Of a DNA stretch of 64,000 nucleotides, positions 48,747 through 60,700 are shown in pieces (position 1 is the first letter of the stretch; every line of letters starts with the position of its first letter). The position numbers and the translations under genes are program-made. Below the pieces are notes generated by a model. It searched no databases, was not told where the DNA came from, and was given only the letters and a program-made list of their open reading frames with translations. Source of the stretch: Pleodorina starrii (taxonomy: Eukaryota; Chlorophyta; Chlorophyceae; Chlamydomonadales; Volvocaceae); assembly GCA_030267565.1 (NCBI GenBank), contig BRXU01000032.1:868001-932000 (forward strand), given 5' to 3'.

Positions 48747-49130
48747 TGGGCTGCGGAGATGGGCTGTGTGCGTTTTGCGACAGCTCATCCGACCCGGTTG
48801 CGTCCCTTGTTACGGTCGTGCGTGGTGGCAGTCAGCAGCGTATGTTCGTGGAATGATGAACTCTTGCCCGACTGGACAGGCAGCAGGGGAAGGGGGGGAG
48901 GGTGGGAGGGAGGGAGTGATGGGGCGCGTTCTTGCGTATGGAGCTAGCATTCAAGGTGTCACTTGCTTCGAAGTACGCTCCCTTTACGTTTGTTGGCATG
49001 CATAGGTGGCGAATGCTTGGTCCGCAGGGCTGCTGTCGATCTAATCCACCTGGTATGATAATCAGGTCTTTGTTGGAGACGCGACATGAAACACAGCGGC
49101 CGAAGGACTGATAGTAGAAGCCGCATGCCC

Positions 49131-50781
49131 GTCGTCCAGTTACAAAGCGGAAGTACAATTTCGGTCGTCCGTCCTGCGCTGCCGTACGTGTGACCTGGCC
49201 TGATATGGACATTTTGTGTGCGACTGCACAGGCCACTGATAAAGATTGCAAATGAACAATCAACGGTGAATGCCAGGAAGCACGAGCGCATGTTGGCGTG
49301 TGTCGAGTGTTGAAAGCGCGCCCCCGGTAGTGTGTATGTGCCGGCGAGATGAGGCGCGGCGCTGCGGTCCCGTGGTGAGGGATTGTTGATGGCGAACGCT
49401 GCATGTATTTGGCCAGCTGGCCACAGGTTCTCGCTCTTCTGATATGAGTGAATATTATTATGTAACTGCTGCGCGGACTGCTAGCTGGAACGCAGACACC
49501 GCTTGTGTGCCCCCACCCCCCCACCCGTGCTGTCTGGGTCCGGTCCTCTGCAGTGCGCGGCCGACTGCACCGCTGCCTTCCACCTTCCGAACGACACTTC
49601 GGAGGGTTAGCAAATCACTGTAACAACAAGAACAAAAGGACAACAAAAACACCTTGTTTGCCAGAGCAGCCCTCGGAAATACGGTAATCCGTATGCACTG
49701 AAGTACTGCGGAGCTGGAGCATTAGGCTTAGGCAATGCAGCGCCTCGGCGCCCCTTCATTCCCCGGACGACCCTGCATGTGGGCACCGCTTGTGGCGAGT
49801 TGCCACAGGTTGAGCTCCAGAGGTCCGCCGACACCGGTACCGGATTACCGGTACGTGGGAGGGCGGTGCTGTGCAGTGTCACATTCCGCTCGGCACACGG
49901 GTCCGAGCCGTCACCCGCTCCGTCGAATCACAGCCGGTCGGTGTGTGCACAGACAAGACACACACGGGGCTGGTTGGTCCACAGCTGCGGAGGCCCCTTC
50001 CCCCCCCTCCCCCCGCCCGCCCGGGTCGATGGTGGGTCGCACACGGACCCAGCCGGAGAGACTGCGAGCAGTCGACAGATGCACGTCCAGATGCACGGCA
50101 AACGTCCGCTGCTCACGAAAGCAAGGAGCACTCGCACCGCCCCCCTTCCTGTGTGCGCGCAGCGCACGACCGCCACCGCAACCCACCGCACGTAGCTCAG
50201 CCGCACACACGCGAGTCAGCTGCCCCGAAAAGGCAAAAGGGGCTTCAGATGCACCGCCGCCAAACTCTGAAAGTCGGCGGCTCGGCGCCACAACAGTCGC
50301 AGCCGCAAAGACACGTTTGCAGACAACCAAGACAATCCAACAATAAGTGAAATGTTCACACACTCGAAACCCAGCCAGCCAGCCCGAGCGAGTCCCAGGC
50401 TCCCAGCATACGGCGCTACCATACGGCTCCGGAGCGACTGTGGACGTGCGTGTAGGGGCCGGCCGGCTGGTCGTAAGATCATGGCCGCCTCGCATTACCA
50501 TTTGAGTCACGAGGCTTTAACTCGTACACGTACGGGACACGTACGGAAGCACGTACAAACAACTCCAGTTGCTCCATCCTGCCGACAGCTTCCGTCCTTT
50601 CAAACCTACACCCCCGTGCACTGTTGGCGGATTCCGTTTGGGCGGCTGGGTACGTGAGCCGGTCGCCGGATGACGCAGCACGGCACACAGCCCAACCCAG
50701 ACGCGCTGCGCTACGCGCACATACATGCATACATGTAACATCACAGTGGGCAAGCGTCCGCCCATCCGGCCCACCCACACA
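49131..50781. other. Region between the array and the ankyrin gene
   Basis: Not part of the repeat unit. It holds the new 3' end of array copy 3 (TGTAA at 49461-49465) and the 3' UTR of the minus-strand ankyrin gene. The only TGTAA I see on the minus strand is at 49139-49143. A near-palindrome of ACCGGTA motifs lies at about 49833-49855. No coding exon assigned. Confidence 0.5.
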
Positions 50782-53700
50782 TCACTCGTCGGCGTCACCC
50801 CCATCGTGGGCGCGCAGCAGCTGTGCCACCGCCTGGTGCCCCGCCGCCTCCGCCAGCTGCCGGGGGATGAGCCCGCGAGCGTTGCGGAGGCAGGCGACGG
50901 CGGCGGCAGCGGCGGTGGCCGCCCCCCGCCGCAGCCCCTCCAGCAGCGCCCCCACAGCGGCCGCATTGCCCCTGCAGGCAACGCATTCGATGGCGGGCGG
51001 GCGAGGAGACGGGCGGACGCGGGCGGGCGGCTGGGCGCGAGGAGGCTTGTTACGAGTTGAAAGCTAAGCACGACCAGCGAGTAGTCAAAGGCGGGGGAGG
51101 GGTGGCCACGGCCGCTGCTCCCGGTCCTGTCCTCTTGCCCTTGCCCCGCACCCGACGCTGGCGCTGCCCCTGTCCCTCCCAGCCTCCCAGCGCCGCCTGT
51201 CCTGGCTGGGCCGAACCGGTCTGCTCTCCCTCAGAAGGGCTGTGGCTTGTGGTCCTCCCGTTCTCGCTTCCTCCGCGTATCTTGCCCGGTGGGAAGTCCC
51301 TGCCGACCCCCAGCGGCCCCTTATCCCCTCCTCCTCCTCCTCCTCCTGGCCGTCCCTCGCCCGCAATCCCCCCCTCAGGTTGCCCGTCCCTCCACACCGG
51401 TCCCACCCATCCCCGCCCGTCACTTTGCCCCGTCCATACTGACCTCCCAGTTGAACCCTATCCCAATCCCCGTCTCAACTCCACCCACCCGTCCACCCAC
51501 CCACCCGCCCAACCAGCCAGCCAGCCAGACACCCAGCCAGACACCCACCCGCCTACCCACCTGGCCGCAGCCACATGCAGCGGGGTGTTGCCGCCACTGT
51601 CCACAGCGCTGCAATCCGCCCCCCCACCCAGCAGCGCTTCAACCACCGCCGCCGCAGCCGCCTCCTTCCCCTCCCTCTCCCCCTCCGCTGCCGCTGCCGC
51701 TAGGTGCAACGGCGTCACCTTCTGCGCGTTCTCCGCCGAGTTGACCGCCAACACTGCCGCCTCCGCGGGCAGTGCCGCCATCAGCGCCCGCACCAGCGGC
51801 AGCCCCGGGGGACCCGCCTGGGCCGCTGTGTGGAGGGGCGTCAGGCCGCTGATGTCGGGGGAGGTAGGGTTGGCCTGCGGGGGGAGGGGGTAATGAAAAC
51901 GATAACGCAGCGGAGGGACGCAGGCAACCGAGAAGCCATGCTACTTGACCAACTAATACCGGAAGAGCTGCGACCGCGTCGCCGCCGGATCAACCCAAAC
52001 GGGCCAGTACGCGCGGCAGCACAGCAACTGCACGAACGCCCAGGCAGCACGATCCGACATAAGATGAACTTACCTGCGTTTGACACAGGAAACGGAGCGG
52101 GCGGGAGCGGAAGGGAAGGGTGTCAGTGATTGCATTTGGGAAGGAAAGGAAAGGAAGGAATGGGCGAAGAATGAATGCAGGAAAGCATGAACACCAACAA
52201 GACGAGGCGGCGACGCGGTGCGAAGGAGGGCGGGAACGGAATGCGAGCGAGGGGTACGGACGAAGGGACGCGGAACGAGAAAATGGACGAGCATGGGCGA
52301 GTTGGAAATGGGAGGGAGGAATTGATGCAAAGGACAGAAAAGCGATCCGATACCGGGAAATGAAATCGCAGCAAAGGGGTGCGACGAGCCTCGCCCGCCG
52401 TCACCTGCCGCAACCGCGCCCCCGTGTACTACCTTTCACGTCGTATGCGGCACACCCGCACACCCGGCCCCGACCCACGCCCCGGCCGCTGAGCGGCTGA
52501 GGTACCTTTTCATATCCGGCTCCGGCTCCAACACCGCCCAACGAACCACCGCCCCGACATCCCTCTCCCACTCCGCCTCACAGCGACCCCCCCCCCTCGC
52601 CCGCTGCGTTACGGCACCACGTACCCTTCCCCCCAACTCAAACACAACCCACACATACAACCCACCCCCACGCCGGCTCGCACATAACCAGCAACCAAGG
52701 CCCTGGGCCCCGCCCCGCCTCCCTCCGCCTCCCTCCCCGCACGTACCCCCGCAGCAAGCAGTGCCTCCACCGCCTCCAACTGTCCAGACTGTACGGCAGC
52801 GTGCAGTGGGGTGAGCCCGCCCTCAGCCTCCCTGGACCGTGGGGAGGCATGGAGTGGAGTGGAGTTGAGTTGAGTGGACCCAGAGGGGTTGCGGGATTAA
52901 GGGCGGGATTCAGACACCGGCAGCGGGAGAGGCAGAGGCAATGTGGGTATCACGGAGGGAGGGAGACACAGGGAGACAGGGGGTTCGGGGGCTCAATCGA
53001 TCGCTGCGTTCATGTGCCTGTTGATCGTCCGGGCTCTTAACTGATCGCGTTACCTGTATGGAACTGCGCTCTCGCGTCAATCTGTAAAGACCGCTGTATT
53101 GCCGTACAAGGCTCAACCGTTTGCTGATACCCACATGCCATTTACGGCGCACGAGTGCGGGCGCGGGCGCTGTCGGCCGTCCGGGGGCCGTGCAAGTCAG
53201 CCGTACAGGCTAGGTACAGCCGTACAGCACCTGCGCCGCACGCCGTGCTCGCGCGCACCTCTTCCCACCCTCGCCCCCACCCTCAAGAACCCCGCGGGTC
53301 CATCGCATACTGCGCCGTGCAAAGATGCACTTTCGCATCATGATCCCTAATAGGGCACCCCACCCCACGCCCCGGGCCGTTATCATTACCCCACGCCACC
53401 CCACCTCGCTTCCAGGGGCGCCCCCGCCGCCGCCAGCAGCCTCACGCTCTCCGCCTGGCCCCCGGCCGCCGCCAGGTGCAAGGGAGTCAGGCCCCGGGGG
53501 CTCGCCACCGCCACACCCGCGCGGGCCCCGCACAGCACCGCAACCACCTGCGTGTGTGTGTGTGTGTGGGGGGGGGGGGGGTTGAGGGGGCAGGAGGGTG
53601 TTTTAAACCTGTGTGCAATGCGAAGTTGGGACTGGTTGCAGCTCTCCGAACGAAGGGGGGAGCGCCGGTGCCCCAAGCCCCCCTTTGGCCGCATGGGCAA

Positions 53701-56700
53701 CTCACTCACTCCTCACTCGCCCGCCCATACCCCCATCACACCGCCTTCAAAAGACGCATGTCCGCACACAGACACATAGACACACACACATATACACACA
53801 CAAGCGCGCACGCCCTCCCGGTCGCACGCATTCAGGTCCACAGCCACGCACATGGCCAGCTGCTTGCTACCGCTGGCGCGGCTCCAATCCACGCGCGGCG
53901 CGGCGCGGCTCCCCTGGCTCCCCCCCACCTTTCCTCCCACCCCCTTACCCCATCCCGCCCTCTCCCTCCGCCCCTCCGCCCTCCGCCCTCCGCACCCCCC
54001 CACCCCTCTCTGATGCCCCTCCCCGCCCTCCCCCCCCACCCCACCCACCTGCACGTTTCCTGCCCGCACCGCTGCGTGAGCCGCCCCCTCCCCGGACGAG
54101 TCCACCTCACAGCCCACTGCCGGACCCACTGCCGGACCCCCATCAGGCCCCGCCTTCGCTCCACGCAGCTGCAGCTCCATTTCGCACCCGCCACCACTCC
54201 CTGCGCCACTGCCAGCTCCAGAACCAGACCCAGAACCGGCCGTTGCCGCCTCCGGCCCTCCTTCCCTCGCTGCCGCGCCCGCCCCCGCCGGCTCCGTCCG
54301 GGCCCCCGACTGCGCCTCCGCCTCCGGCTGTGCCGCCCGCAGCAGCCTACGGACCACCTCAGCATAATCGTAATGACAGCTTTCGCCGCCACCTTGCTCC
54401 TGCCCCTCCTCCCGCTGCTGCTCCCCTTGCTGCTCCTGCCCCGCCCCCTCCCCCACCCCCTGCTGCCCCTCCCCCTGCTGCTGCTGCCCCTGCTGCTGTC
54501 TCCCCACCCAGCGGCAGCCGCTCGCCTCCGCGGCCACCAGCAGAGGAGTCTGACCGCCGTACGTGCGTGCAAGCACCTGAGCAAGCGGGGTAAGGGGGAC
54601 GGGTCGGGGTCTCGGGCAGGCACGTGGCGGGGTGCAGGCGGGGTGGGGCGGGGCGGTGTACGTACAGCCGAGGCAAAGGTTACATCCGACGACCCCGGAA
54701 GCCCTCCAACCCCTCCCCCCCGAGGTCAGGGTCAGGGTGAGGCTTCCCCGTTGGCCCAGCCCCCGCAGGAAGGGTGACGCAGGCCCCCCCCAAGGATAGG
54801 ACGCACCCCCTCAGGGGGGCTTCGGCCGGTGACCTCCTGCGCACGGCCCCGGCCCTCGCTCCCCTCCCCTCCGGCCGACCTCCTTCAACCCATTTGTTGT
54901 GTGGCCCTGCCCTGCCCTGCCCTGCCATGTCGGAACTGGTCAGGACTGACGCCTCAGCCCCCTCTGCCGCCCGGAGCCTACCTGCACCCACTGCCCCCGC
55001 CTTCGCTCCTGGGAGACACCCTCCCTTCCCTGACCTCCCTCCCCTCCCCTCCCCTCCCCGGCGAACCTCCTAACCCGCCTTCCCCCCCATCCCTTACCCG
55101 CCCACTCCCCTCCGCTCCCCCCATCTCGCGACACTCCCTCCCCCCTCCCCCCTCTAGGTAAGTAAGGGCGGTACCTACCTTTGCCCCCGCGTCCAGCAGC
55201 GCCTGCGACCCGACCCGACCCGACCAAGATGGGGCCATACCGGACCGGACCGGGCAAGACGGGACCAGGCCGTTGGGGACCCCGTGGCGGTGACCCACAT
55301 GGACACGGGGGGGGGGGAGAGGGAAGGGGGAGGGGGGAGAAGGGGGAGGGGGGGTTGCTGCCGCGCACGCCGTCGCGTCGAGGGACACACGGGGCCGCTC
55401 GTGTGTGTGTGTGTGTGTGTGTATGGATGGATGCAGGGGCGGGTGCTTGGTGGGGTCGGGGTCGGCACAGGCCGGGCACGCACGTGCATCAGGTTGGTTC
55501 GGGGACTGGGGTCCACCCACAGGCGGGGGCGGGACTGGGGCACTGAGGTGGAGTGGAGTCCAGCCCAGTCGAGTGCGGACCAGTCCGCTGGGGCGGACAC
55601 TGGCCAGGGCCCGATCAATGACACTCAGGACGGCAAGGCGAGGAAGGAAGCAGTGTAACCCCTTTTGCCAGGCCCCTCCACCGCCCGTCCACCACTCCAC
55701 CGTATTGATCGGTCCCATCACACAAATTAGGAAACCGCGGCCCGACTCGACACAGCTGTCGCGGGTGCGTAGGTATGTGCATGGATGACAGTACGGCGCA
55801 GCAAGATCTGTACAAGCCACCCACCTGTACGACACGCACGTCGCCGTAGTGCGCTGCGCAGTGCAGCGGAGTGCTGCCGTCAAAGTCCTCCGCCGACACC
55901 GCCGAAGCCGCCCCGCCGGCCAACAGCTCCGAAACCACCTGCCCTTTCGTAATGCGCAATGTGGGACGACGGGAGCGAGAACGGATGAGAGCTGTGATGT
56001 CAACGGGTGATGTAAGGGAGGCGGGTTGCACCCATGTGAAAGGGGAGGTGGAGGAGGAGGTGGAGGGGGCACAGCATCCGAGACGCGGTCATTTGTGAAA
56101 GTGGCACGGCATGCCCCGGGCGAGGTGCCCGGTGAGGTGAGGTGAGCTGAGGCCAGCAGCCATCGCGGCAGCGCCGCCGCAGGTGCAGAAGGGGACGGAC
56201 AACCGGAGGATCTGGTGGGCGGGTTGGTGGGGGCCGGTGTGGTTGTTGTCTCTTGCCTCTCCAGCCGGCGTCGAACCGTGGTGCGTGGCACCCGACTGGC
56301 CATGATTGCCCAGCAGGCCGCCCATCTGCAAATGTGCTCGCACATTGAGCCTCACACCGACTAACCCACCCACCGTCAGGTGGCCCTCCTCGGCCGCCAG
56401 GTGCAATGCCGTACGCTCGTCCTCGGGCCGCTTCCGTGCGGGGTCGGCGCCCGCCGCCAGCAGCGCCCGTACGACGGCGGCGTGACCCGCTGCCGCCGCC
56501 AGGTGCAGCGCAACGCGGCCCTCGCCATCGCGGGAGTCCACAGGTGCGCCGGCGGCCAGCGCCGCCTGAACCTTGGCGAGATCACCTGGCCAACCGCGCA
56601 GAGAAGGTGATGGCACAGGGCGGAGTGCGAGCTGCCAAGAGCTACCGCGAGTTGTCTAGATCTATGGTAGGAATGCGCTCTTGTGTCTAACCTTCTTCAG

Positions 56701-56740
56701 CCGCCGCCAAGAGCTGCTTCTTTGCCGACGCTGCAGCCAT
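50782..56740 (-). CDS. Ankyrin-repeat protein, 552 residues
   Basis: Nine exons in phase on the minus strand: 56740-56692, 56585-56374, 55938-55825, 55202-55179, 54576-54049, 53547-53405, 52831-52747, 51874-51561, 50971-50782 (TGA). The start MAAASAKKQLLAAAEEGDLA leads straight into the first repeat. About ten ankyrin repeats with TPLH/ALHLAA and VVxxLLxxGA motifs fill the chain, for instance GRVALHLAAAAGHAAVVRAL, GLTPLHLAAAGGQAESVRLL and GNTPLHVAAARGNAAAVGAL. A Gln/Glu/Gly-rich insertion (about residues 155-195) and a Gly/Ser-rich one (about 225-290) break the repeat array. The fourth exon is only 24 nt and encodes ALLDAGAK. No kinase, channel, F-box or membrane segment is seen, so it is a repeat-only scaffold whose partners cannot be told. 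It is divergent from PF22, 326 bp apart. Confidence 0.92.
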
Positions 56741-57066
56741 CGTGTTTGCTTCCGACTTCCGAAAGCACAAACAATTTAGGTAATGAAAGCTGAATGTGAA
56801 TTTTATATTATAATTGCAAGGTTGTGAATTTACCTCTTTCTAACAGTCTTGCGTGTAGCGCCCTACTGCACGGCCGTAACGGTCAACGCCTTAGAACCTT
56901 CCGCGAACTTGTATGCATTGTAGCATTGATGTTTCACGCTGCTTCCGATGCTCAAAACGGCATAAGCCGACATGTGCTCCGACAGCAGTCCAAATATAGG
57001 ATTTCAAAGTTAGCGACTGAAGACCGACCCTTGGATCCCTAACCTTTCTCACCTGCGTTTTGCCAA
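56741..57066. promoter_or_regulatory. Shared divergent promoter region, ankyrin gene and PF22
   Basis: The 326 bp between the two start codons must hold both promoters and both 5' UTRs. An AT-rich core (about 56775-56830, with TTTTATATTATAAT) lies in its left part. No TATA box at a standard distance is obvious for either gene. Confidence 0.7.
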
Positions 57067-57667
57067 ATGGACGAAAACAACGTGCATCACTTTTGGGGAA
57101 TCAGCCCGGCGTTGGACCTCGGAAGCCTGTTACCGGCGGGTGGCGACGATGCAGCCGCGGTTCTACCCGTGGATCAGCCCATCCGCATGCTACAGGTGCG
57201 TGACATAAGTCTAGCCTTAGGTATCTGCAATTGCGCCCAAGCATAGCGACCTTGCCGCCCTGGCGCTTGGTCGACCAAAGCCCTTGCTCACCGAGACTAG
57301 TAATATGCGTCGACGCGCATACGCCCTGAAGTGCGGCCTTCCCTCACTAACCTTCCGCCCTCCAACTATCCCTCTTTCCTTCCCTTCGCGTCTGAAGAAC
57401 CTTGCCGAACCTTACCGACCCAATTTCGCTGCGTGCCCGTGCAGGTGGCACCGTACGACGCCCGCCACACGCTGACAACCATCTGCCGTGTGACACGCCA
57501 CCCGCTGCTGCTGCAGCAGAAGCAGCCGGTGGGTGTGGTACGTATGCTAATTGTTCAAGAGGCGCTGGGATCGGGAGAGTCGGATTTTCGCGGTGGAAGG
57601 AGCGCAGCCCTGATCAGCTCGCTCCGTTTGCATGCGCGCCTACCTGCCCGTCTGCCTACCTGCCCGT

Positions 57668-57702
<35 letters not shown>

Positions 57703-60700
57703 CCGGTTTCCCCTCTGCTCCGCTCCACCCCGCAGGTGCATCTGGTCGTGTGGGAGGACTCCCCCGAGGGTCTTGCCCGGCACATGCTGCTGCTGGCAGT
57801 GCTGCTGGACGGGGGGTTGCTGCCCCGGGAGAGAGGGGAGCTGCTGCTGGAGCTGCACGGCAACGTGGTGATGAGGGAGAGGGCGGCGACGTACCTGGGT
57901 AGGGGGGGTTGGGAGGGGGGGCGGTGGGGGCTGGGGCTGTGTGGGGGAAGGCGCTGGGGAGGAGCAGTTGTTGGAGGGCGTTGGGGGAGGGGCGATGGCA
58001 GGGGTGCGGCGCCCGCCCTGCCAACCTCGAGGGGAGGGGAGGGGGGGGGCGATGTGGGTTGTTTGGTTTGGGGTTGTATGGTAGGAGCAAGGTTTTGTAT
58101 TTCGGGGGGAGGGTGGCTGCATTGGGGAAAAGTTGCCGGCCCGAGCTCACGTGTGCCCCTGCCTGCCTGCCGGCACCAGCCACTGCCACGCCTCGTAACC
58201 CACCCTCACCAGTTGAGGTACCGTATTGCAACATGCCCCCCTCCACGGAGCTCCCTCCCCTCAGCTCCCTTCCCTCCACCGTTGGCGTCTTTTCAAAAGT
58301 GCGCCGTCGTTTGAGCAACCCATCTCCCCATCATTCTCCCCATCGTTCGCGCCCCTGCCCCTGCTTCTGCCCCCGCCCTGACCCGCCCTTCCGCAGACGA
58401 GAAGGCCCGGCAGCTGGAGGCGCTGGTGGTGGAGCTGTCGGGAGGGGGCGCCAGGGGAGGGTGTGGGAGGGGAGGGGGGGCGGCAGGCGGTGCCGGGGGC
58501 GAGGCGGCGGCGGCGGCGGCGGATGGCGACCACCGGGGCCTGGCGGCTCTGGGTCGCATGTTGGATCTGTCACTACTCAAATTCCAGGTGGGTGGGTGGG
58601 TGGGTGGGTGGGTGGGTTTGGTGTTTCGTTGGCCTTTGGGCCCCCGACTCGTATGGCAAGTTGTTTAGGTATGGGGTTACGCACGCACTCCCAAGCCATG
58701 TAACACACACGCGGGTTGACGGGGTGTGTGGTTACTGCCAAGGGAAAGGGCGATATGTGTGGTTGTAGAATCGAGGCTGAGGTGCGGCAATGGATGCGTC
58801 GAGGAGGGTTTTGGAAAGCTTGCGATCCGCGAGGGGATGTTTGGGTGTTTCGGGCGTGTGGATGTAAGGCCTAGCGTCTACGGAGTGGTATCTGCTGCTC
58901 TGCACACAAGCTGGTGGGCCCTATCCTTGCTACACGCAGGTTGGCCCTGTTCTCAGACCGGGATGTACCCACCCACTTTCGGTGTCGGGGTCGGGGATGC
59001 CGGCATGCAATGGGATGAGGTGTCGAGGAGGCAACCAAAGGGCTTTGGATCAGTGCCGTACCACCACCACCTCCCCTACCGCACCCCCCCCTCGCGTCCC
59101 TTCCCTCCGGCACCCCACAGGAGAAGGACCAGCTGGTGGAGGCCCTACAGAAGTGGCGTACGACAGTGGCGTACGACATGGTGAAGGCCTGGGACGCCCG
59201 CGCGCGCAAGTGGTACGGCGACCGGTACGACTTTCGCCGCAACATGGTGGACTGGGATTACCACATGCGGCTGCAGGTGGGCGATGAGGCTGGGTCGGCC
59301 TGATTTAGGTGTGGCGAGGTGTGCGGCCATTCGCGGTGCCACACAGCGATACAGCGCAGATACGCTCCCACCCCCCCCCCCGCAATCTCGAGAGTGTGTT
59401 GGCGCCACCAGTTGAATCACTTCCTTCCACATGGACGGAGTGGGTGACGAGGGACAGGATTCGGAAATGTTGGATTGCACTGCATTGCTAATGTGTCGGA
59501 TTCCGGGTTTTAGGGGCTTCGTGGAGACGGGCTGTGTCTTTCATGGCCCTTACCTGCCATGTGCCTACCCAGACCTCTTAACAGGACACGTGCCCCCGAA
59601 CATTTTCCTCACCGGCATTCATCGCGACAGCACGCACTCGCGCGCCATCTCCCCCCCTCCGACGCATATCACTCCTTGACCCCCTCCGTCGTCTCCGTCC
59701 CGTCGCTGTGCTTTCATCCTTGTGTCCCTCCCCGCCCCCCACCTCTTCTCCCCAGGCCGCTGGCACCCCCGGCCAGGACTCGGCTCACGGCTCCATCATC
59801 CACTTCCACCATTTCCGCCACTGGCGCATGCACGGCGTGGCGCACGAGTTGCGCGATTCGCACTATAATCAACCCAACCGCTCGTTGCTCAGTACGGCTT
59901 ACGGCAGGACGAGGGTGAGTCAGCAGTCGTCGGCAGAACTGGAGAGCGGGCCGGGCACAGGGTGTATCAGTTGCTGATACCGGTATGCCGCTCAGGGGCG
60001 AGCCACTGGGAAATGGAACCTGATACAGATGATAGGTTATCTGTTATCCTCCGAAAAGGCGAGGTTCGCTCCCTGATACACTGTAACGCAGGTCCTGCCT
60101 GCCTGCATATGGAACAGTCGCCCGTGGAAAAAATTGTTTCGACCGAGCAAGGGGTCGAACCTTGGACCTGAGCCTTAGGAAAGCTCCGCTCTATCCACTG
60201 AGCTACACGGCCACGTGCAAAGTTAGGATAAAAATTACATATGTGCCGCCTTTAATCGTCGTGTCTTGTGTGGTTCGGCATCGCCGCACTCCTTGTGCTC
60301 CCCGTTTCCCCTCAGCTCCCCTCCCTCCATCGGCGTGCGGTTTCGATTGTTGACGACGTTGATATGATCCCATTGTCAAACTTGTCTGCATATGCCTCTA
60401 ATGGAATTTTGGTGTCAGGGACGTTATGGTTGTTATTTATTACAGTGGGTTGCAGTCCCTCTGAACGGTCATTTGGACTTGATACTTGAACGACTGCAAC
60501 GATATACAAATATCCTTAGTCTCTATCCACCCCCCTACACGTAATTTATGTCACCTTGTGTAGTTTTGTGTAGGTGTTTAGGGTTTATATATAGGCTTTT
60601 CAAGGCCTTTAATAAGGGTAAGAATTCGCTGGGACGCCTCGAAGCTGACTTTCAATCCGACCTCGGTTTCGCCCACATGTGAACACATGTGAACCCTAAT

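Larger units (their letters stand above)
46381..49130 (+). repeat. Tandem repeat unit 3, truncated (2.75 kb)
   Basis: Matches units 1 and 2 up to CCGCATGCCC at 49130 and then changes abruptly to unrelated sequence; units 1 and 2 continue with TACCACCTGTTAC. The gene is complete but the last part of the 3' UTR, the shared TGTAA and the spacer are lost. Confidence 0.95.

Noticed and set aside
37741..49130. Transposon array or LTR element
   Set aside because: No transposase or reverse transcriptase frame, no terminal inverted repeats and no target-site duplication seen; the units are direct gene-bearing tandem repeats.
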